A DNA stretch of 64,000 bases from NCBI GenBank assembly GCA_946902875.1, contig OX336345.1, positions 9,393,395-9,457,394 on the forward strand, given 5' to 3'. The DNA is from Nematopogon swammerdamellus. Taxonomy: Eukaryota; Arthropoda; Insecta; Lepidoptera; Adelidae. Positions 11,401 through 24,900 of this stretch are shown here, piece by piece. Both the position numbers and the translations under genes were made by a program. The number at the start of each line of letters is the position of its first letter. The stretch's first letter is position 1. The notes below the pieces were generated by a model. The model searched no databases, was not told the origin of the DNA, and saw only the letters and a list, made by a program, of their open reading frames with translations.

Positions 11401-13024
11401 AGTTGTCTTATGTGTGTTATATTTTAGGTTAGCTTTGTATCTAGTTTTATAGCTATGGTTAGTGGTGTTATATTCATTTTTATTATTTCGTGCAAATAAA
11501 GCTGCTTTTTTTACATATATGTCATAAGTAGTGAGTATTTTTAATGACGTAAATAATGGCTTGCAGTGTTCATTCCAACGAGCCTTTGTAATTATGCGAA
11601 TAGCCTTTTTTTGCATTCTGAAGACTTTAATAGTGTCACCAGAAGACCCCCAAAATTCAATTCCATAGCTGAGTATTGAATAAAAATAACCATAATATGC
11701 ATTGATTAGTGCATCCAACGTACATGATTTAGCAATTATTCTTAGACAATAACACGCCTTTGATAACCTCTGGCAAACATTTTCGATGTGTTCATCCCAT
11801 CTTAAGTGGTTATCGAGAGTAAATCCTAGAAATGTTGTTTTCGTTGCAAATGAGATAATGTCATTATGATATCTTAAAAAGTAATTATCGTCATTGCTGG
11901 TAGATTTTGAGATACAGAATTTTATTCCTTGGGTTTTTGCAGTGTTAAGTATTAGACCGTTTGCGATAAACCAATCGGATATTTCGTTAAGCATTCTTTG
12001 TAGTCGGTCAACCAGGTTACTCATGCTATCTTCTTTTACAACAAAATTTGCGTCATCTGCGTACAATATAATGAGAATAGCTAGTTTGATGTGATTCGGT
12101 AGGTCGTTTATAAAGACCAGGAATAACAACGGCGCCAGTATTGATCCTTGTGGGACTCCATATTTGGCTACGAAACATTAATTTCTTTTATGGACCCCAA
12201 CGTCATATCTGTATGGTTAATGTGTATATTAAATTCTCGGTTATCTAGGTAGCTTCTAAACCACTCCAAGGCCACCCCCCTGATACCATAGAACTCCATT
12301 TTATTTAGAAGATAATTGTGGTTTACCAGGTCAAATGCCTTAGAAAGGTCCAGGAACAGACCAGCTGTGTGTTCGTGTTGATCTAGTCCCTGCAGTATGC
12401 TATTCGTGAATGTGTGAGTAGCTGTAAATACAGATCTACCTGGGCGGAAACCATGTTGGCAGTCTGTTAAAATTTTGTTCATTTCTAGATAGTTCGTTAG
12501 TCTTACCTGCATTACCTTTTCGAAAATTTTAGAAAAGGCGGGAAGGATTGATATCGGTCTGTAATTTTCAGTTAGACTTTTTTGACCTTTTTTGTACAAC
12601 GGAATAAGTTTTGCTTTTTTCAAGTTATTTGGGAATATCCCAGTCGACAATGATATGTTCACCAGATACGTAAGAACTTCCAATATTGGTGTTATGCATT
12701 GTTTTATTAAGTGGACCGAAATATCGTTAATGTCCTGTGTTTTTTTATTATTTAGTGATTTGATAATTTTGCTGACTTCAATTTCATTTGTTGGGAAGAT
12801 GTAGAAAGATTTCGCTATTCGATTTTCGTTTTGGCGTAGTATATCGTATCCAGATGTAGTATGCGGGGGGATGCTTTGCAATAGGTTTTGTGCGACGTTT
12901 GCATAGTACGTGCCGAATCTATCCGCTACGCTAGAGGGTTCGCTAATTGTTTCTCCATTATCACCTACGAGGTATATATTTGGATTTTTTCTTATTTTAT
13001 CATTTCCAGTTTCATGTTTTACTA

Positions 13025-13055
<31 letters not shown>

Positions 13056-16000
13056 GAACCTGACACGGTTGGCTACATCACCTACAACATCCGTGATGTC
13101 AGCCCATAACACAGGGTGAACTAGGTGCCATGTCAGTGCTTCCCTTCATTTCATGTCGGCTACACTAAACTGGACGGAAAACACGAACTATTTACATAGC
13201 CGTTTCGACCGACGTTTCGTTCAGTGCGGTGGTACCAACCCGGCCGGGATAAACCCTACCACCTAGTAAAGTAAGAAGGGAAGGGACCTACAGTTTAACG
13301 TGGAATCCGAACCACGGTCAGCCTCCAACGGTCGAGCGGTCACCCATCAAATCACTGACCGCGCTCAGCGTTGCTTAATAACAGTTGACTAACCAACCGC
13401 GCCACTGAGCTACCGAGGCTGACGAATTTTCTTTACTATCTGCCATATGGTCTTCGATTTATTTTTACTTGAATTAATTTGGTTTTTTATATAGTTAGAT
13501 TTTTCTTTGTCAATGTTGTTCATGTACCTGTTTTTTAGGTTGTTCAGTATAGTTTGGTATTCTTTTGTTTTATAATTACACATGGAATCAAATATTTCTA
13601 TTTTTCGTTTAAGTTCTTTTGATTTTTCAGATAGCCATGGTGCTAGCTGTCTATGTTTATTGGATTCTTTTTTTAACTCTAGTGGGAATACAGTCTCAAA
13701 AGCTTGTTGGAATGTTTGGAAGAATACATTGTAGCAATCTTCTGTGTTATCATACTCCATTACAGCTCGCCAGTTACAGTTGTATAATATTTGGTTGAAT
13801 ATATCTATGTACTTTGTATCGATTTTTTACGTTTCCGTATCCCGTACGGAAGCCATTACTAAGCCTACGCCGTCTGTCCGTCTGTCTGTCTGTCCTACTG
13901 CTGTATCGTTGGAACCGTAATTAGGTAGCCGCTTGAAATTTTCACAGAATGTGTTATTAATCAATGGTGGATATAACAACAAATAATAATAAAATATAGA
14001 AAAGATAAAAAATTAAGGGGGGTTGCACTACAAGAAACGTGTTTTTTTTCAAAGTTTTTTATTGTGATGCGGAAACCTAGAGTCGAGTCTGACTCGCACT
14101 TGGCCGTTTTTTTTTTATTTAAAGTCTGCCTCTGTAGGAACCATTTTCTAAATATTTACATTTTTTTACTGTCTGCACTCACCCTGCAAACACCCAGTCT
14201 GTGCACAAAACTTCAACGGAAGATCTGACACAGTCAATAACACCACTCCTCGCGAAACCAGAGAGGTGCCACCGCAGCTAAAAATTTGGCTACATAAACA
14301 AAAATTTTATGGAATTGTTTTGAACTTATCGTTCAATAACGTTAGTATGGGGAGCCCGCTATGGGGAGTGCGAGCGAGGAAGCCAACAGTATACAGCATG
14401 CTCTTACAGCAAATGTGTAGTATTAAACCTTAGTAACAATTTATTCAGTTGGTAACTCTCGACATACAAACAGATGTTGATGCAATTTATTTCAGTCAAC
14501 TTTGTACAAAATTAACGTTTTTACAGGGTTCCTCGCGCATTCTTTGCTACACGTAAATTCTTCGAAAATTCCAAACATTCACGCTTCAAAATAAGCTAAG
14601 CGCAGAGTATCAACACGGAGTAGATACGATCGCAGCGGCAACATAAAACGCGTTAGCGGCCTTTGTGGCCTCCGGAGTCATCAAGTGCGAAATTAACCTG
14701 AGGAAATTAAGCTTGCACTGAAATATGATGCGCGGCGGAGCGAAGCAGCTCGCTTACGTCCTGCCTGCTAGATGCGATGAGGTTTGGTTCAACATAACGG
14801 AAGATTAAATTGGGCGAACTCTACTAGCCTAATGAACTGTCAAAACGTCTAAAGGGCATTCCCACCTCGATAAACTCAAAAGTAAATATATATTTCCCCT
14901 CAAGTACAGTCTCGGGTCCTTCGTCGGCGTCGTTTGACACCTTATGGGTGGCTCGCCGGCATATGTCGCGCTTTCAATAAAAATCATAAATAAAGTAGAC
15001 GAAACCTGACGCCTTTAAATGTCTCATAAATTTAAAATTTTCAAGACGATGCACGGTCTTACTTACATTAATATAGGTGGTAGTTAGTACCCGAAAGGGG
15101 GCGATTAAACAACTTTTGCTCTGTGACTGTTCATTTGGAGAACTTTTTTTTTTTACTTTCTCGATACAAAAGTGCCGTTTGAACTTTGAACAATTTGACA
15201 TTAAAAAAAAAGTTACTGCTGGAGAATTTTTCAGAAGTTTTGTCCAAAAATGTAACACAGTGTATTCTGCCTTCGGTTAGCCGAAAGCACTGACAGAATC
15301 CGTCTGACCATCAGGTGATCAATCTGGTGATGAGATCTAAGGACTAAGAGAGTAATTAATTCTGATAAGTATTTTAGGAATATTCACACACTTGATTGCA
15401 TTAGATGACTTATGTAGTTAGAGAATCAGCACCGTTTAGTTGTTGACTTGGCCTTTGGCCTTTTGAGAACCCTTTTCTTTGTCGCACCGTTTGGGTCTTG
15501 ATCTGTCGTCCGCCGAGTGTTTCCCTAATCCTTCAACCTGGGTGTCTCCAAAGCATGGCAACAATCCGCAAATCTGCTGGAATGGCACCTCACTGAGCGT
15601 GGATTCGCGAGATGTGATTATGGCTCTCCCTTCTCTTGCAAGAGGTCCGATATCAACAAGAATTTTCTGACCGAAAAATCCGTGCATATCAACGTTACAC
15701 CTGCTGCTTCACCGACGGTTTCTTCTATGGGAATCCCCGTAATTTTTTCACTTTTTCTTATTTTTATTATTTGTTGTTATATCGGCCATAATAACACAAT
15801 ATATTCAGTGAAAATTTAAACGTGCTACCTATTACCTTGGATAGACGAACGGACGGTCGGACAGACAGACAGACAGACAGACGGCGTAGGCTTAGTAATA
15901 GGGTCCCGTACCGGATACGGAACCCTAAAAAACACTGTTAATGAGTATTACGATTAACAGGGTAAACCTTTTGTTGCGTAAACTACATGCATATCGCTGC

Positions 16001-19000
16001 ACTTGTCACTCAATGGCGTAAGTAGAAATGAGAAAGCATTCGTTTATCGAACCAGCCCACGCATTACTACCGTGTATTATTATAATTTTTCTAAATGAAA
16101 TGAAAAGAAGCACGAATACAATTCAAGCTACAATTTTTATTATCTTACAAGCCTTCTGACAAAAAAAAATTGAGCACAAAAATGTTTCCTTCCTCGTTTT
16201 CATTTCCCGAAACAATGTGAATATGGGCTCGCGTTGTGTCGTCGCCTACATTGTGTATTGTCTTTTCTTCGTGTTCGTGCGTAGTTGTACGGACATACTC
16301 ATGTTCGAAGTATTCATGGGAAGCATCTACTATCTTATGTATTATCTCCGCCAGTGTGAACTGAAACCTACTAAAAATCCCTTTTTCATACCTGAATGGT
16401 AAATTATGTAGGTACGTTTATTTATTTGTATATTATATTTTATATATTAAATAACTATCAAAAGGGGCGTTCTCAAATGTTTCCAGAACACTTGCGGCAT
16501 TACCCCGCTGGATGGCAAAGCTTACCCTTTGAATAAAGCTGGCCCTTGATTGCGGGACGCCAGTTGCGTCCACCAGCAGAGGACCAAGCCTCTTCAAGAA
16601 GCTTTTGGCTTCACTGCTCCACGGACCAAGGGTTTTAACCGCAAACGCAACAAATTCGAAAATTTGAATGATATTTCTATATTTGTTGCGTTTGAGGCTT
16701 TCGGCCCCGGCCGCGGCAGCGCCAGCCGCTCTTGAAGAGGTCCGAACGTAACTTGGTGCCAATGTGTCGACCCAAGTGGCGTCCCACATCAAAGACCTAC
16801 CCCTAGCCCATGGCATTAGGGTATTACCATTTTTTATATTTTCTTGATTAAGAAAAAAAAGTAACACATCCCAAAGGTTAGTTAGAACTTAAAATCGTAT
16901 GCCTCACGGCATTAAGCTCGCCTATTGTGCCTAATTTGTAAAAAATTATCTTCAATAAACAATAACATACATACATACATACAGCTCTATACGATTGCTT
17001 TGTCTACGTTGCAAGATGGTAAGCTGTTTTCCAAAAAATCGCAAAATTACGCTCTGCGAGGTAACAATCCTATTAAGAAGCGGACTAAGTTTGTTGGTAG
17101 TCAAAGATAATTACTGCACGGTATCAATTATAATTTAATTGTCACTGATTGTAGGCATTAAAACTTAGCGGCCTGCTGCGATAGGGAGGTAAAATAATTC
17201 CTCCGCCATTAAGCGTGGAACAGCAAAATTACGTAGCTCATTAATATTGCTGTTACGTCTAATTAAAAATCTCCTTACATTAACCCGACCGCGTCTTTCC
17301 CGGAAGGCTTTGCCGCCGCCGCAGTCTATACACACTGTAGCCAGGCTGCACGACGACGGCTGAAGGGTGCACGGAGCCTACGTCGGTAATAGTAATGTGG
17401 GTGCCGGGCCCCGTTCGCCGGATGCGCGCTGTGAAATAATTAAAATGGCGGAGCAACACCGGATATGAGGCTGGAACATCGCTGTCTGACCGTACACCGA
17501 AGGAATACCGGTCGAAACAGCATTGCATACATACATTTTAGATAGATGCACACTCGCCAGTCTAGTTAACTCGGTGGTGCTATGAATCGACGTCCGATCG
17601 TAAAGGTAAGTGCATCGGGCGCGGTCAGAACTTTAATGGGTGACCGTTCGATCGTTGAGGCTAGCCGTGGTTCGGATTACACGTATTTTTTTAACTGATA
17701 CGGTTAGCTACATCACCTACAACATCCGCGATGTCAGTCCATTCACACACAGTCCATCACACCTTGCTGAACTAGGTGACATGTCAGTGCTTCCCTTTTG
17801 TCGTGCCGGCTATACAATGAACTGAACGGAAAACACGAACTACTGACATAGCCGTTTCGATCGACTTTTCATTCAGTGCGGTGGTTCAAACCTGGGCGGG
17901 TTAAACCCTACAACCCAGTATGATAAGAAGGGAAGGACCTACAGTTTTACGTGGAATCCGAACCACGATCAGCCTCCAACGGTCGAACGGTCACGATATG
18001 AGACCCGTGCCGATTGTCCATAAAAAAAAACGAAAGAATGAAATATCGGTCGAAGCGACTATTTAGAGTATTTCTTGTTTTCCGTCCAGCAGGTCTATTC
18101 TTGTAAATTCTGACAGCGGAATCAGCGCTGATGTGGCGCTGAGAGCCGCTTTGGTAAGTGGCTCTCAGCGCCACAACAGCGCTGATTCCGCTGTCAGAAT
18201 TTACAAGAATAGACCTGCTGTTCATGTAAGGTTCCTTATAAAAACATTGAAGAAAATTAAATATAACATTGCTCTACAAACAATTTACAGAGTTTACACG
18301 TAATTCGCCTTAAGACTTAATTCATAAACATTTGTTTACCTTGTTACCGACATTATAAACGAATGCACTTAATTTGCATAAGGCAGAAGATACGTTAGTG
18401 CATAAGTGTGAATGAAATAGACATACGTTTGTAACTTCGTCTTTCTGCACTTTCTTTCAGCACATCGACAAGTCGGTGCTACTTGCATTAAATCAACTAG
18501 CCTCAAACTGTTGGCATACTCATTTCATTAAATACGTTTTGAATTCGTAGATAGTATGTTTTTTCTTTTTAATTGCATACCTACTTATAAACAATTTTGT
18601 CTTCTCATGCGAAGGATTTTTTTTATTTTATGGAAACTGACACGGTTGGCTACATCACCTACAACATCCGTGATGTCAGCCCATAACACCGGGTGAACTT
18701 GGTGCCACGTCAGTGCTTCCCTTCGGTCGTGCCGGCTACACTGAACTGGACGGAAAACACAAACTATTTACATAGCCGTTTCGACCAACCTTTCATTCAG
18801 TGCGGTGGTGGTATCAACCCGGGCGGGTTAAACCCTACCACCTATTAATCATAAGGAGTCATATCCCTTAGTCGCCTTTTACGACATACACGGGGAGAGA
18901 TGCAGTGGGTCTATTCTTTTAAAGTACCGGCTCCACACGGTACTGTCGCCTTCTAATGGAATTGTGATATCGCAGTTGATGGATGACGTAGGGTTGAAGG

Positions 19001-21875
19001 GAAGTACCCCCAGAATAATGTAGTACCCTCGATAACACATAAAATACCCTGGGTAGTGGATATATTTTCTTCAATATCTTTAGAATTGAATATAATAGAA
19101 ATTCTTTATTGCACACAATTGAAATAGGAACAGTACACGAAATAAAAAAATTATAAAACCCGACTGTTAAAAATATGAAGGAAACAATGAAAGATTAGTA
19201 GGAAATGCTGTAGTCCGGCTATCTGTCTAGGTATTCGAATCCTACTCTACACGCCCGACTACAGCATTTTCTACTGATCTTTCCTTGCTTCCTTAATTTT
19301 TAGCAGTCGGATTTTATAACTTTTTAATTTTATTTTTTAATTCATTTTAGTTCCAAAAAGTGTGATATATTTTTGAAATCACTCTCTCGACAATGATACC
19401 TCATTCGATGGGGTCTGAAGAAAAACTATTTTCAAAGTTTCACAATATGGCGACTAAGGGCCGCTATTACATTTTTTTTTTATATGTGGTACCCTATGAC
19501 ACTCGCGCGAGTGAGAGAATGAGTGAATCCAAGGACACCGCATATAATAGAATCAATCAAGCCTACATTGCGAGACACATAAATATGTAGAAGACATACA
19601 TACATATGTATGTACATACACTCGGATCGCGCAGTCGGATAAAGATACATGAAATAGGAGTGTTAGGCAGGCGGACTAGAGGTGATTTCTTTCAGCCAAC
19701 CTTTACGTGATGAGGAATAAAATTATAGAGAAAGAAGTATAGTTACACATGAATACAAAATGTATTCGTAACATTTTCTCACGAAGTAACATTCGGAACA
19801 CTTTGATCTAGTCCCTCAAGATCGAAAGGATTTCTGAATCATCTGATGGACGACTAATCTTATGACCCGCATCTGACTAAAAATACAAATAATAAATACA
19901 AACGTATTTCTACAACGGCTTTCTGCCACCAGCGTTCACATGTTCGCAAACAATGGATGTGTCTCTAGACTCTAGACACGCGTACATATGTATCTGCGTA
20001 CTAGGCTTACATTTAAGATTATTTATCACTCTCGCTTTGAGGAAAAATATATTTTATTTGCCTTACACGACAGTATTTGCCATTCTGTTTGTACTACACA
20101 TAGGGGGGGGATCAACTTGTTTATTTCTGTATTTCAATAATTTATTTTTGGAACAAACGTTTTCAGTGATAAAATTGCCAGACTGCGGCATATAATTAGT
20201 ACTATGTGATTTGCTACGGGAAAGCAAATAGGAAAAGTTATAAATACGAGTATGTATATATTTTTTCTATAATTGGCAGGATATGAAATACTTAGTATTT
20301 CCGATATTCTGATTTTTTTTAAATGTTACGAAGATTTGATGGTATGTAGATTTATTCGTTGGATAGGTGAGTTCAGTCTTTCAGGTTAATTTAAAAAATA
20401 TATATATTAATTCATTTTACGTATACCTATTTTGTGTTGTAACCACTTAGCAAAGTCATATATGATACACAAATAACTGAAATTTAGGTTTGATCACTCA
20501 TAATAATGTGTTTATACGTAATATTATATTTCAAATAACTTTAACCAAATATTTACTTTTAGTGGGTTTAAAGCAAACGTCGTTATAATTTTTATATGAG
20601 CCTCATATATGAGCGGAGTTGGAAGGCAGAAAGGCAAATAACGTGAATATATTTTATGTCACATCGTCGTTGGGTTCAAAGAGAAAGAGAGAAAAAAATC
20701 CACAAGAGTGGAGTGAGCGACGTTATAGATATAGATATGTATATCTATAGATACGTTATATAAGCAGTAAACACTTCGCCCTTGTGTGAGGGCGGGCGGC
20801 AAACGGCCACTGAACATGGGAAATGAAAACCGCTACTTTGTGTTCCTTTTTTAACCGACTTCTTCAAATAAAAAAGCAGGTTTTCAATTCGACCCGTATG
20901 TATGTAATATCGTTGGAATTGAACAATATTCGTATATGTTAGTCTATGTGGGCTTCTAAACAGGTGTGCCAAATTTCACAAGCGTATGTATGTTTGTATG
21001 TATGTATGTTTGTCCACGAATTTCTCGGAAATTAGAAATCGAATTGCCATAATTCTTTTTTCATTGGATTAATTCCAAGTTAGGGAATAGTGCAAGTTTC
21101 ATCAAAATCGGTTCAGTAGTTTTCAAGATATGGACTGTTAAGTGTGTACCAATCACTGGAGAAAAATGTCGTCCGTTTACGCCCACTTCTACGCAGAACT
21201 TGTTATGTGATATATAACTAAAAAGAGTAAAATAAAAAACTGTTTTAAAAAACATTGCACCGACTTCAAAAAACAACTAGAACTTAAAATTGTTAAATAA
21301 TATTTTGATTCATGTTGGAACCTTTGAGTTGAAGGCGGTACAAAAGCACACCTGAAAATTGATAGATGGACCCCTTTTGTGCTTTTTTACCGCCTTCAAC
21401 TAAAACGTCTGATTAGGAATCAAAATATTATTTAACACTTTCAAATTCTAGTTGTTTTTGAAGGCGGTGCAATGTGTTTTAAAATTGTTTTTTATGTATT
21501 CCGATATGGATAGCTGAGTCAAAGGGGCCAAAGTCACCTCCAAAAATATTAGTGCCATACCGGAGACTTCCCTTTGGATGCTGGATATAATGGACTAGAT
21601 GAAAACACAGCCGAGGCTGCTATTCGGTCACCTTACATCCAGTACAGTGGTACCAAACCAGTCGGCTACAATTATAGCCTATCAACTATTAATGGACAAG
21701 GGAAGGAACCTACAGTTTTACATCGGATCGGACCGGACCGTACATCGGATTCCTACTAGGCACATACTTGGTGGTTGTTGTCTCTTCTTTAAATAGTAGA
21801 CTGGCGGATGACCCTGAGGTGTCCCGCGATTTAGAACCACTGCAATTCCGTATAGACACTCTCTAGGGGGTCACG

Positions 21876-21911
<36 letters not shown>

Positions 21912-24900
21912 AGGGAATGCACCCCTCCCTATACTATCGAACTACCACGCAAGCACACTAACCGGTTCTGTAGGTAATTTATTCACAGAACCGGGAAAAC
22001 GTGGAACGCACTCTGTGGTGTCCATCAATTTCCTCACAAGTACAACTGCAGTTTGTTTCTCTGAAGGAGCTAATTTTATTTTATAGACGTCCAGATGCAC
22101 CACCCACGAGGCTTTATAGCCCAGCCATCTATTTCTGCCGACTCGAAAGCCAACAGTCCGACTTCGATCAGCTATCAGCTTCGATAGCTGATAGCTGATC
22201 GAAGTCGGACTGTTGCTTGACAGCCTAGCGACATTCTGCTGGCATGGTGCCTCTCTGAGCGTGGTTTCGCGAGGAGAGGAGTTTTTGGCTCTGTCGACTG
22301 CACCATTGGTCACTCGACGCAGCAACCCATATAGAAAAATGCGGGCATCTGCTGTCCATGCGTACTGCAATGGAAGACAGGCGTAATTACTACTGGTAAG
22401 TTGAAAGTTATAAGTACCTATAGTCGTGAGAGTCCGGTAGCTGGCGCACGGCCACGGGCAACTCCGAGGGTCCGTGTGCCTTCAGGAGCTCCTGGAGGCG
22501 GACCAGGCCTTCGCTGTTCTCGTACACGATGGTGAAGGACTTCCAACCCCACGCGCGCACCACATCCACGTAGGCCTGCGGACATACATTCTAGTAGTTT
22601 ACAGAACTCCAATAATATATTCTCGATAAATATATATAGGTATTAAGTATATGACTGCAAAAAACAAAGCAACATGAACGAACGTTGGTCTTGTAAAACA
22701 GTAGTTAGGAGATAGGAGCAACAGGAGTAATTTTTTAAATATTCGTGAACATTTCGAAATTCGAACGCAGATAGAATACTTTCTTTTTCTTTGTTTTTCA
22801 CAATCGGGATTTAATTTTGTTCCTCGTAGATGTGCAGCCAATGTGTGAAAACATATTTGACGCGCTATGCGTCACAAGGGCATGTGTTATTGGCCTCTCT
22901 GGACTCTGGACTATCACACACAATTATTTGCTGAGAAGTCGAAATTAATTTCCTTTACGTGATTTAAATTTAAAAATAACTCTCGACTTTGCAGATATTT
23001 CTCTTCAATTCTTCGGTTCTAATTTTTAAATCAATATATTCAAATACGTGAGATAATTAATAATTCCTTCTGGGAGTTCCCAGAGCGCCGCCCTTCTTGA
23101 AAAGACGAAGTTTCAACAAAGGGAACCCTAAGTACCTACGTATTTATCAATTCCAAGACAAAAGTTTTTTTTTCAGTTCTCTTCTCGGGTAAAATATCAC
23201 AACACATTAAGACAGCAGGAGAAAAATATCTACCTACTAAATACATACCATCACGCTATATCCCAACAATCGGGGTAAGCAGATTAATCGGTATTGTGCT
23301 GCAAGAGCACTGGTGAAATACAGCATAGCATCGACCATCATGTTTAGCAAAATATTAGGACAAGGAAGTTATCAAGCACCAAGGAACCAAGAACACAGTT
23401 ACTTATTTAGCACGATTATGTAAGGAACTTGATCCTGTCGCCGTTTAGCGCGGAATCTTGTCATTTCTCCAGTTCCGAAAGCTATATTTCAAAAGCCTAA
23501 AATAGCCATTTATTTTATCCAAATCAAAATTAGCTATTCGCTAGTGCCGAAATGAATCAAAGTTCCGAAGCAAATCCCTATGCGAGGTTATCGCCTAAGT
23601 CTGTAAAGTTATAGGGCTAAATTCGCTCGCTAACTGCCTACGTGAGTGGGGGCCTGACGAGATATCCGAACACCGCTATGGGAATCGATGAGCGCAAGCA
23701 GATTGCTGCTGCGTAGCCACTTATTCTGTGCATAGACCGAAAGTTGTGTCGGCTAATGGGGTTTTGAATAGGTCCCTGCGCATTCCAGACGTTGTTGGGC
23801 CAATCTGGAACTGATGCTGCTTTTACGCTGAAAAAATACAAGTGAAAAGATTCTATTTTCAAAATTTGTTCGTCTTCTGTTACGATTTCGGTTAAAACAT
23901 TACCGCATTAACTTCAGTGTCCGTATTTTTACATTTGCAATAAAATAGAGACGGCAACTACTTAACCATACAAAATTACATTAACAAGGTCTGATAAAAT
24001 ATTCGTAATGATTTTTAATTTACAGGCAAACGTGTGCCACATTGATAACTTCTGCATTGATGAGTTTCGGTAATTATGTTTAATTATAATATTTTATGCA
24101 TACCTACGAGATATATTATTTTAATTTCTTGTTCACTTCAAAATGACTCCGGCGCATTATGAATTAAATTTAAGTGTGTTGTTAAATTGTCCAGAAAAGT
24201 GCGTAAGGGCCACATTAAGGCTCTATCTGGCATCAGTGTTGCCCGCCGTGCCATTCCCGCTTTAATGTAGTTTTGAGTATAATCGTTTGTTATCCAACAC
24301 TTCGCGAGGCGCCTTTATTGCGGGCGCCAACTGAAATTTTATTTTAGAGCGCGCACGTCGGCCGCCAGAGGGATTTTCGTTTCAGAGATAAATGTGAGGT
24401 GATGGATTTTGTGATGAAATTGGACACAGATGGCGAGCGAAGCTTCGCCAGCGGCAGAAGCGAGGGATCAGGCTCGCAAGCGCACAACTCGTGAATTATC
24501 GTATCGAGGACTTATTGGAAGCGATATCAACGTCGAATAATTGCCACTGAAAATATTGACAATAATTTTTTTCCGACATCAGTAAGAGAGACATTGGTAC
24601 ATTTCGGAATTAAAAATATACATTATACATACGTAAGAGGGACGTTCAAATAAAAGTAAGAATGAGGTACGCGCTCCATGGAAATAAAAAAAAATACTGG
24701 GAGGCCTAGCTAAGACATCTGTAAGATAAAAAAAAACAAAATTAACAGTTTGTCTCTTGTGTTTTTTTTTATTTGAGTCATTAATTTTAAACTCGCGAAA
24801 GTTATTCTGTTTCAGCAGGATAACGCCCCGGCACACAAGTCCGCAGTTGCAATGGATGCCATTCATGATGCTGACTTTGAAATGATTGAAGATCCTCCAT

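Larger units (their letters stand above)
8803..22417 (-). other. Intron 4 (13.6 kb), repeat-rich
   Basis: It holds SINEs, the largest LINE copy (11030-13826), diverged duplicate repeats (9444-9880 and 10493-10905), foldback elements and two striking hairpins (18087-18220, 22151-22215). Stretches 14120-15420, 15930-16430, 17000-17560 and 19330-20840 show no recognisable gene or repeat beyond short AT-rich or simple sequence. Confidence 0.7.

Noticed and set aside
19953..20195. Small membrane-like open frame of 80 codons
   Set aside because: No homology recognised, AT-rich intron composition, no splice or start context beyond chance.
21942..22370. Open frame of 142 codons on minus
   Set aside because: It is antisense to a LINE relic and passes through a perfect hairpin; no protein similarity in that frame.
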